Shown: in pieces, positions 6,393 to 12,681 of the stretch
Layout: each line of letters starts with the position of its first letter
Numbering within the stretch: position 1 is the first letter of the stretch
NCBI GenBank assembly: GCA_017960415.1
Contig: JAGCZE010000304.1
Location: 1-12,681 of the forward strand
Direction: 5' to 3'
DNA length: 12,681 nt
Origin: Lachnospiraceae bacterium
GTDB lineage: Bacteria; Bacillota_A; Clostridia; Lachnospirales; Lachnospiraceae
Translations under genes and position numbers: made by a program
The notes under the pieces: generated by a model
Database searches by the model: none
The model's input: only the letters and a program-made list of their open reading frames with translations
What the model was told of the DNA's origin: nothing

Positions 6393-8918
6393 GTGAAAAT
6401 CTGTTTTTCAACTCTTGCGTGTCCGGATTTTTCATGGGCAGATATCTATTCGATGGCGAAGGACTTGGGTTTCGACGGCATCGAGATCCGTGGCATAGGA
6501 GAGGACATTTCGGCGGTGAAGTCTCCCGTATTTCAGGGTGAAAGACTGAATGCCACCATAAAGAAATTAAAGGATCTGAAGCTTGAGATACCGTGTCTTG
6601 CCAGCGGCTGCTGTCTGAAAGACGAAGCCGCCCATGACGCGGTGGTAGCTGAGCTCGGAGCTTACATCGAGCTTGCGGACAAGCTCGGAACGCCTTATAT
6701 CAGGGTTCTTGCCGACAAGGATCCCGAGCCGGTCAATGATATCAATGACGAGTATATCGTAAGCGTCTTAAAGGAAGTTGCCGCTATTGCGGAAAAATAC
6801 GAGAATGTTACACTGCTGGTAGAGACTAACGGCGTGTATTCGGATACCTTAAGACTCAAGCGTCTGATCGACAAGACCGGAAGCAGGAAAGTTGCGGCAT
6901 TGTGGGATATCCACCATCCTTACCGCTATATGGGCGAATCTCCGGATGAGACCGTGAAGAATCTCGGCGATCTGATCCGTCATGTCCATGTAAAAGATTC
7001 GGTAATGGAAGACGGCAAGCCCAAATACAAGCTGATGGGCGAGGGCGACATGCCTTTGCGCAATGTATTTGCGGCATTGCAGGAGATCGGATACAGCAAC
7101 TACATTTCACTCGAATGGGTAAAGCGCTGGGCCAAGGATCTGCAGAGCGCAGGTATCGTATTCCCTCATTTTGCGCATTATATGGCACAGTACAGGGAAG
7201 AAAAGGCTTCGCTGCTGCAGGATAACCGCGCTCATACCGGCAAGTTCGTATGGCCGAAGGAGCAACTGATCGATCTGACATTCCCGGACGTGCTTGACCG
7301 CATGTGCAAGGAATTCCCCGAACAGTATGCCTTCAGATATACCGAGCTTGATTATACCAGGACTTATATCGAATTCAGAAATGATGTGGATACATTTGCG
7401 CGAAGCCTGATCGCAATGGGCGTAAGAAAAGGCGATCATGTGGCGATCTGGGCTACGAATGTTCCGCAGTGGTACATAACCTTCTGGGCAACGACCAAGA
7501 TCGGCGCCGTACTAGTAACGGTCAATACCGCATACAGGATCCACGAGATCGAGTATCTGCTGCGTCAGTCAGATACCCACACTCTGGTCATGATAGAAGG
7601 TTTCAAGGATATCAGCTATGTTGATATTATCAAGGAGCTCTGCCCCGAACTTGCGGAATGCAAGCCCGGTGAGCTGACCGCAGAGAGACTTCCCGTACTC
7701 CGCAACGTTGTAGTAGCGGGAGAAAAGCATCCGGGCTGCTATACCTGGGATGAGGCGGTTGCGCTTTCTGAGACGGTTTCAATGAAGGAGGTTGAGTTCC
7801 GCCGCCGTTTCATTGATAAGAATGATGTAGCCAATATGCAGTATACTTCCGGTCCCACCGGTTTCCCAAAGGGAGTCATGCTGACCCATTACAATGTCGT
7901 AAATAACGGTAAGGCCATCGGAGACGGCATGGATCTTTCCACGGCCGACCGCATGATGATACAGGTTCCGATGTTCCACTGCTTCGGCATGGTACTTGCA
8001 ATGACTGCGTCAATGACACACGGTACGACAATGTGCCCTATCACGGCATTTTCACCCAGAAAGGGCCTTGACTGCATCAACCGCGAGAAGATCACCGCGT
8101 TTCACGGTGTTCCCACCATGTTTATTGCGATGCTGGGACATGAGAACTTCCCGAAGACCGATTTCTCACACATGAGGACCGGTATCATGGCCGGCAGCCC
8201 CTGCCCGATCAAGGTCATGCAGGAAGTTGTCGACAAGATGAACATGAAGGAGATCGTTATCGTATATGGCCAAACCGAAGCATCCCCGGGATGTACGATG
8301 AGCAAGACTACCGATTCCCTTGAAGCCAGAGTCAATACGGTCGGCGGTCCGATGTTCGGCGTGGAATGTAAGATCGTCGATCCCGAAACCGGCGCAGACC
8401 TGCCTGACAATGTTGACGGCGAGTTTGTTGCACGCGGTTACAATATTATGAAGGGCTATTACAAGATGCCCGAGGCTACTGCGGCTGCCATCGATGAGAA
8501 CGGCTGGCTTCATACCGGAGACTTAGCCCGCAGGACACCCGAGGGTCATTATAAGATCACCGGCAGGATCAAGGATATGATCATTCGCGGAGGCGAGAAT
8601 ATCTATCCGAAGGAGATTGAAGAGTTCATCTATACACATCCGAAGGTTGAGGATGTGCAGGTTATCGGCGTTCCCGACAAGGATTACGGCGAGGAGATCT
8701 TAGCCTGCGTGATCTTAAAGGAAGGCGAAAACCTGACCGAAGAGGAATTAAAGGATTATGTGCGCACACATATGGCGAAGCACAAGGTTCCCAGATATGT
8801 GACATTCGTGGATGCATTTCCGATGAATGCCGCAGGCAAGATCCTCAAGTACAAGATGCGCGAGGATGCTGTCGAAATGCTGGGACTCCAGGCGGCGAGC
8901 GCGATAGAGACGGCGTGA
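6393..8918 (+). CDS. TIM-barrel isomerase/epimerase-acyl-CoA synthetase fusion protein
   Basis: This 841-residue protein joins two full enzymes. Residues 1-270 are a xylose-isomerase-like (AP endonuclease 2) TIM barrel: VETN (E144), WDIHHP (D172, H175), HVHVKD (H197, H199) and SLEW (E241) supply the expected E-D-H-E metal site. Relatives are sugar phosphate isomerases, inosose dehydratases and 3-dehydroshikimate dehydratases. Residues about 286-841 are an ANL-family acyl-CoA synthetase resembling ACSF2/medium-chain ligases: A3 loop YTSGPTGFPKG (484-494), YGQTE (625-629), GWLHTGD (704-710), hinge GRIKD (724-728), RGGENIYP, and catalytic K816 in AAGK. P488 replaces the usual Thr/Ser of the ATP loop. 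The start is GTG 6393 with AGGA six bases upstream. The reading frame is open with no sign of an internal start or stop, so the fusion looks real. The acid activated is unknown. Confidence 0.93.
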   Translation: MKICFSTLACPDFSWADIYSMAKDLGFDGIEIRGIGEDISAVKSPVFQGERLNATIKKLKDLKLEIPCLASGCCLKDEAAHDAVVAELGAYIELADKLGTPYIRVLADKDPEPVNDINDEYIVSVLKEVAAIAEKYENVTLLVETNGVYSDTLRLKRLIDKTGSRKVAALWDIHHPYRYMGESPDETVKNLGDLIRHVHVKDSVMEDGKPKYKLMGEGDMPLRNVFAALQEIGYSNYISLEWVKRWAKDLQSAGIVFPHFAHYMAQYREEKASLLQDNRAHTGKFVWPKEQLIDLTFPDVLDRMCKEFPEQYAFRYTELDYTRTYIEFRNDVDTFARSLIAMGVRKGDHVAIWATNVPQWYITFWATTKIGAVLVTVNTAYRIHEIEYLLRQSDTHTLVMIEGFKDISYVDIIKELCPELAECKPGELTAERLPVLRNVVVAGEKHPGCYTWDEAVALSETVSMKEVEFRRRFIDKNDVANMQYTSGPTGFPKGVMLTHYNVVNNGKAIGDGMDLSTADRMMIQVPMFHCFGMVLAMTASMTHGTTMCPITAFSPRKGLDCINREKITAFHGVPTMFIAMLGHENFPKTDFSHMRTGIMAGSPCPIKVMQEVVDKMNMKEIVIVYGQTEASPGCTMSKTTDSLEARVNTVGGPMFGVECKIVDPETGADLPDNVDGEFVARGYNIMKGYYKMPEATAAAIDENGWLHTGDLARRTPEGHYKITGRIKDMIIRGGENIYPKEIEEFIYTHPKVEDVQVIGVPDKDYGEEILACVILKEGENLTEEELKDYVRTHMAKHKVPRYVTFVDAFPMNAAGKILKYKMREDAVEMLGLQAASAIETA

Positions 8919-8923
8919 TTTCT

Positions 8924-8951
8924 CAGGACTTCAGTTTTATTTAATGTCCTG
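8924..8951 (+). repeat. Inverted repeat between the fusion gene and the esterase gene
   Basis: CAGGAC (8924-8929) and GTCCTG (8946-8951) are perfect 6-base arms around a 16-base AT-rich loop, in the 67-base gap before the esterase. There is no T tract after it, so it is not a standard terminator. It could be an RNA processing or stabilising hairpin within the operon. A TATTAT at 8957-8962 hints at an internal promoter, but no -35 supports it. Confidence 0.3.
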
Positions 8952-8985
8952 GTGAATATTATCATATTTTGGAGGTATCCGAATA

Positions 8986-9807
8986 ATGGCACATTTCAGC
9001 GGTACATTTTTCTCAAAGGCTTTGAGCAGGCCGGTTCACTTTACGGCGGTGCTGTGCAATGATGTAGCTTGGGGTACGGAGAACAATCCGCATTTTAAGC
9101 GCCCCGTAAAGAATGTTTATCTGCTTCACGGCTACAGCGGATGCGATTCAGACTGGTTCGTAAATGCGCCCCTCGGCGAGATCGCAAACAGGTTTAATGT
9201 AAATTTCTTCCTGCCGAACGGGGATAATAATTTCTATCTTGACCAGCCACAGACAGGCTGCAAGTATGCAACCTATGTAGGTAAGGAATTTGTTGAATAC
9301 ACACGCAAGACCTTCGGACTCTTCGGAAGACGCGAAGATACCTACATCGGCGGACTTTCGATGGGCGGCTTCGGTGCGCTTCATACGGCATTTATGTTCC
9401 CGGAGACCTTCGGAAAGGTAATCGCGCTTTCATCGGCACTGATCCAGAACCGGCTGGCCCTGATGAAGCCCGACGACCAGAATCCAATGGCGAATTACGA
9501 GTATTATTCATGGGTATTCGGCGATATGAAGAATGCGGCCAAGACAGACGCTAACCCCGAAGTTCTGGTAAAGAACCTGAAGAGCGAAGGCAAGACTATT
9601 CCGGATATCTTTATGGCCTGCGGAACAGAGGATTTCCTGATCCAGCCCAATAAGGATTTCAAGAATTTCCTGAATATGATAGGTGTTCCCGCAACATTTG
9701 TGACGGCACCCGGCGTTCATGATTTCAATTTCTGGCGCACACATCTTGTGACCGGACTTGAGTGGGCTCTGGAGCCTGAGAAATTTGCGAAAGACTATCC
9801 CGGATGA
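8986..9807 (+). CDS. Alpha/beta-hydrolase esterase (EstA/esterase D family)
   Basis: This 273-residue protein is of normal length for the putative-esterase family (PF00756: tributyrin esterase EstA, feruloyl and acetyl esterases, S-formylglutathione hydrolase). The catalytic triad is visible: S125 in GLSMGGFG, D216 in GTEDFL and H245 in GVHDFNFW. LLHGYSGCDSDW (46-57) supplies the oxyanion-hole glycine after H48. No signal peptide or lipobox is present, so it acts in the cytosol. GGAGGT (8971-8976) lies 9 bases before the ATG. It sits 67 bases downstream of the synthetase fusion and just ahead of a strong terminator, as the last operon gene. The context suggests it frees an acyl or aryl acid that the synthetase domain could activate. 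Substrate range in this family is broad, so the ester is not known. Confidence 0.9.
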   Translation: MAHFSGTFFSKALSRPVHFTAVLCNDVAWGTENNPHFKRPVKNVYLLHGYSGCDSDWFVNAPLGEIANRFNVNFFLPNGDNNFYLDQPQTGCKYATYVGKEFVEYTRKTFGLFGRREDTYIGGLSMGGFGALHTAFMFPETFGKVIALSSALIQNRLALMKPDDQNPMANYEYYSWVFGDMKNAAKTDANPEVLVKNLKSEGKTIPDIFMACGTEDFLIQPNKDFKNFLNMIGVPATFVTAPGVHDFNFWRTHLVTGLEWALEPEKFAKDYPG

Positions 9808-9834
9808 TCAAAAGACAGAGAAAGATCGATATGA

Positions 9835-9877
9835 AAGGGCTGTCGCACTGAATTGCGACAGCCCTTAGCGTTATTTT
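9835..9877 (+). terminator. Strong hairpin terminator of the nhaC-fusion-esterase operon
   Basis: A perfect 12-base-pair stem (9835-9846 with 9855-9866, core GGGCTGTCGC) encloses an 8-base loop, 27 bases after the esterase stop codon. It is followed by AGCGTTATTTT, a T-rich but interrupted tract. The next gene has its own promoter after this point. Confidence 0.8.
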
Positions 9878-9888
9878 CGAAAAGGGCT

Positions 9889-9916
9889 TTTACTTATCAG
9901 GGGCATCTGATAAAAT
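9889..9916 (+). promoter_or_regulatory. Promoter with embedded operator palindrome for the DUF5107 gene
   Basis: TTTACT (9889-9894) and TAAAAT (9911-9916) stand 16 bases apart, each with fair consensus matches. A perfect inverted repeat, TTATCAG-N6-CTGATAA (9894-9913), fills the spacer and overlaps both boxes. This is the classical position for a repressor site, so substrate-controlled transcription is likely. The regulator is not in the window. Confidence 0.45.
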
Positions 9917-9981
9917 TACATTAAATGAACCTGTAAATTTATGGACAATAATGTTGAAAGGGTTTGGCAGCAGAATAGTGT

Positions 9982-12681
9982 ATGGCAACGGTTAGAGTTG
10001 AGAAGGTGAAGATCCCGACTTATGAGATCTATGAATACGATAAGAATCCGATGTTCCTTGAGAAGAGGGTTTATCAGGGTTCTTCGGGCAGGGTGTATCC
10101 GCACCCCGTCTGCGAAGGTATTTGTGATGAGAAGAAGGATAAGGAATATACAGCAATTTTCATGGAAAATGACTATATCCTGGTCATGATCCTGCCTGAG
10201 CTTGGCGGCAGGATACAGAGGCTGTATGACAAGACCAACGGATATGACGCAGTGTATTACAATGAAGTCATCAAGCCTGCGCTGGTCGGGCTTGCGGGTC
10301 CGTGGATCAGCGGCGGTATAGAGTTTAACTGGCCGCAGCATCACAGGCCTTCGACGTTTGATCCGGTGGACTATGCGGTCTCGCAGGGTGAGGACGGTTC
10401 GGTGACCGTTACGGTGGGCGAGACCGAGAAGATGTTCCACACCAAGGCGAATGCGGCGTTTACCGTTTATGATGACAAGGCGTATCTGGAAATAAAGGGA
10501 AATCTTTATAATCCGACGGATCAGGATCAGACTTTTCTGTGGTGGGCGAATCCCGCGGTTGCGGTAAATGATCATACCAGATCGATCTTCCCGCCGGATG
10601 TGCATGCCGTATTCGATCACGGAAAGAGGGATGTTTCAGACTTCCCGATCGCAACAGGAGTATACTATAAGGTTGATTACGCACCGGGTACCGATATTTC
10701 GAGGTATAAGAACATTCCGGTACCGACTTCATATATGGCGCATCATTCGGATTATGATTTTATCGGAAATTATGATGATTCGAAGGATGCGGGGCTTCTC
10801 CATATTGCCGATCATCATATCAGCCCCGGCAAGAAGCAGTGGACATGGGGCAACGGTGATTTCGGCCGTGCCTGGGACCGGAACCTGACCGATGCCAACG
10901 GTCCTTATATCGAGCTGATGACGGGAGTATTTACCGACAATCAGCCTGATTTCACATATCTGAAGCCTTACGAGGAAAAGCATTTTGTCCAGTATTTCAT
11001 GCCTTACAGGGACTGTGGGGCAGTGAAGAATGCGAACACGGATTATTGTATATCATATGAATATACAGATGAGGCCGGGTGTAATCAATCGTTACTGGGC
11101 GATTGTGAAATATATTGTCATAGTGGAAAACAGGAAAATGGCGGAGTGACAGTTGAAGGCAGGAATACAGGAAATGACAGTCGATTTCTCAAAATATGCG
11201 TATATTCCTTCGCGCAGCATGATGATAATGTAACAGTCATATTAAAGTGCGGCGACAGGAAGATCTATGAAAAAGAAATGAGGCTTGGGGCGGCTGAAAG
11301 CTTTGTAGATCGGATACCCGCTGCCGGTATGGTAGACAAAGGCGGTGAAATGAGGCTGTCGCTGTATCAAAAGGGACAAGAAATACTCTTTTACAGAGAG
11401 ACCGGTGATGACTCGGAAATGCCTCATGCGAAGGCTCCGATGCCGGCACCTGCCGATGTTGCGACCAATGAAGAGCTCTATTTGTGCGGAATGCATCTTG
11501 AGCAGTACAGGCATGCGACCTACGACCCGGCGGCATATTATCTGGAGGGGCTGAAGCGTGATAAAACCGATATGCGCATCAATAACGCATACGGAAAGCT
11601 GCTGTGCAAAAAAGGTCGATTTGCGGAAGCAATCCCGTATTTTAATGAATCGATAAAAAAGGCGACGAGCCACAATCCCAATCCTTATGACTGCGAGGTA
11701 TATTATAATCTGGGAATGGCTTATTATATGACCGGTCTGCTGCAGCCGGCTTATGATGCGTTTTATAAGGCAACATGGGACGGTGCGATGCAGAGTCGGG
11801 CATTCCATATGCTGGCGGTGATCGCTTCGTGTTTCGGAAAATATCCCGAGGCGCTTGATCTTATCGAGGCTTCGCTTGACAGGAACAGATGGGACCTGAA
11901 AGCAAGGGGCCTGAAGACGGTCCTGCTCAGGGAGCTCGGACGTCTCGAAGAAGCCGGAAGCTTTGCACTTGAAACACTCGGAAAAGATCCGCTGGACCTG
12001 TGTGCGCGGTATGAATATGCGCTGATCGGCCGGATTGGGGAAAGAAAGAATACTGAAGCCGGGAAAGATGAGGAACCGGCAGAAGGTTTGCGCCGGATAA
12101 AGGAAGACTTCGCGCACGGTTTACGTCTTGACAATGCGGATATCATTGAACTTGGCATGCTCTATCTGAAGGCCGGAATGCCGGATGAGGCGATGCAGGT
12201 ATATTCATTTGCGAAGCAGACTGACGAGCCGATGATCAATTACTACCGCTTCTTCGCGACAGTGGATGAGGAGTATCTTAAAAAGGCAGAAAACGCATCT
12301 TCGGATTACTGTTTCCCGAACCGCGTCGAGGATATTGCGGTGCTTGAAAAGGCGATAAACGCCGGCGGTGTGATGGCGGCATATTATCTCGGATGCCTGA
12401 TGTATGACAAGGGCAATCACGAAAAGGCGACAGAACTGTGGGAGAAAGCGGGAAATGACAGCAGAATGGCGGGTTTTGCCACGGTTCACCGTAACCTTGC
12501 GCTGGTATATTACAATAAGCGCAAAGACGCGGACCGTGCGCTGAAGGAGATGGAAGAGGCATTCAGGCTTGATCAGAGCGATCCGAGGGTATTCTACGAG
12601 CTTGACCAGCTCTACAAGGAGCTTGACAAAACATCCGCATTCAGGCTTGAGAAAATGGAGACTCACAGAGAACTGCTTGAA
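9982..12681 (+). CDS. DUF5107 domain protein with TPR repeats (3' end beyond window)
   Basis: The frame is open for 900 codons from ATG 9982 to the window edge, with no stop reached. Residues about 20-340 are DUF5107, a galactose-mutarotase-like beta-sandwich: NPMFLEKRVYQGSSGRVYP, LPELGGRI (71-78), then AGPWISGGIEFNWPQHH (105-121), rich in candidate catalytic Glu/His and sugar-stacking Trp. Residues about 350-490 look like further beta-strands. From about 520 on, alpha-helical TPR repeats follow, e.g. NAYGKLLCKKGRFAEAIPYF (535-554), VYYNLGMAYY (573-582) and AYYLGCLMYDKGNHEKATEL. No signal peptide, so it is probably cytosolic. DUF5107-TPR proteins occur in sugar-utilisation loci; a glycoside-active role is inference. 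A Shine-Dalgarno site is weak (GAAAGGG 19 bases upstream). The start is fixed by an in-frame TAG at 9976-9978 and by the expected N-terminus. Confidence 0.88.
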   Translation, partial: MATVRVEKVKIPTYEIYEYDKNPMFLEKRVYQGSSGRVYPHPVCEGICDEKKDKEYTAIFMENDYILVMILPELGGRIQRLYDKTNGYDAVYYNEVIKPALVGLAGPWISGGIEFNWPQHHRPSTFDPVDYAVSQGEDGSVTVTVGETEKMFHTKANAAFTVYDDKAYLEIKGNLYNPTDQDQTFLWWANPAVAVNDHTRSIFPPDVHAVFDHGKRDVSDFPIATGVYYKVDYAPGTDISRYKNIPVPTSYMAHHSDYDFIGNYDDSKDAGLLHIADHHISPGKKQWTWGNGDFGRAWDRNLTDANGPYIELMTGVFTDNQPDFTYLKPYEEKHFVQYFMPYRDCGAVKNANTDYCISYEYTDEAGCNQSLLGDCEIYCHSGKQENGGVTVEGRNTGNDSRFLKICVYSFAQHDDNVTVILKCGDRKIYEKEMRLGAAESFVDRIPAAGMVDKGGEMRLSLYQKGQEILFYRETGDDSEMPHAKAPMPAPADVATNEELYLCGMHLEQYRHATYDPAAYYLEGLKRDKTDMRINNAYGKLLCKKGRFAEAIPYFNESIKKATSHNPNPYDCEVYYNLGMAYYMTGLLQPAYDAFYKATWDGAMQSRAFHMLAVIASCFGKYPEALDLIEASLDRNRWDLKARGLKTVLLRELGRLEEAGSFALETLGKDPLDLCARYEYALIGRIGERKNTEAGKDEEPAEGLRRIKEDFAHGLRLDNADIIELGMLYLKAGMPDEAMQVYSFAKQTDEPMINYYRFFATVDEEYLKKAENASSDYCFPNRVEDIAVLEKAINAGGVMAAYYLGCLMYDKGNHEKATELWEKAGNDSRMAGFATVHRNLALVYYNKRKDADRALKEMEEAFRLDQSDPRVFYELDQLYKELDKTSAFRLEKMETHRELLE

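Noticed and set aside
9941..10009. Short ORF (22 codons) ahead of and overlapping the DUF5107 gene start
   Set aside because: It has no ribosome binding site and ends inside the larger gene in another frame; no sign of attenuation elements.
9916..10620. 234-codon open frame on the minus strand spanning the DUF5107 start
   Set aside because: It is antisense to the conserved DUF5107 domain and to the promoter region, with an Arg/Ile-rich product lacking any recognisable motif.
11242..12117. 291-codon open frame on the minus strand
   Set aside because: It lies wholly antisense to the DUF5107-TPR gene, whose plus-strand frame is continuous for 900 codons with recognisable domains; the minus product has no domain and is low in acidic residues, as frame shadows often are.

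Overview
The window reads as a chromosomal segment of an anaerobic Clostridia bacterium, most likely a Lachnospiraceae. This is inference from protein style (a DUF1292 protein, an NhaC-type antiporter, a DUF5107-TPR protein, a DinG-type helicase with an N-terminal nuclease domain), AGG-rich Shine-Dalgarno sites and moderate GC with frequent AGG/AGA arginine codons. No rRNA, tRNA, CRISPR array, insertion sequence or phage gene was seen. No gene-free stretch exceeds 300 bases; the longest gaps (about 150 to 175 bases) hold promoters, hairpins or operator-like palindromes and are annotated below.

Layout. Positions 1-177 are the 3' end of a UvrD/PcrA-like helicase. A convergent minus-strand gene (232-699) encodes a DUF1292 protein with an odd 50-residue C-terminal extension that runs into its own terminator-like hairpin. 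From the same intergenic region (700-866) a divergent promoter drives a large plus-strand gene (867-3485) joining a RecB/Cas4-like PD-(D/E)XK nuclease domain to an iron-sulfur XPD/DinG-type helicase. A monocistronic-looking lipid kinase (3635-4564) follows with its own sigma-A-type promoter.

A likely operon then runs from 4738 to 9807: an NhaC-family Na+/H+ antiporter, a bifunctional protein with an N-terminal sugar-isomerase-like TIM barrel fused to a complete acyl-CoA synthetase, and an EstA/esterase-D-type serine esterase. It ends in a strong hairpin (stem of 12 base pairs). The combination suggests import or export of an organic acid with ion exchange, release of acids from esters, and CoA activation, but the substrate is unknown. 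The synthetase carries a Thr-to-Pro change in its otherwise invariant ATP-binding loop.

The last gene (9982 to the window end, no stop reached) encodes a DUF5107 (mutarotase-like beta-sandwich) protein with a long TPR-rich C-terminus, a class tied to carbohydrate metabolism. Its promoter carries a perfect inverted repeat between the -35 and -10 boxes, the classical place for a repressor operator.
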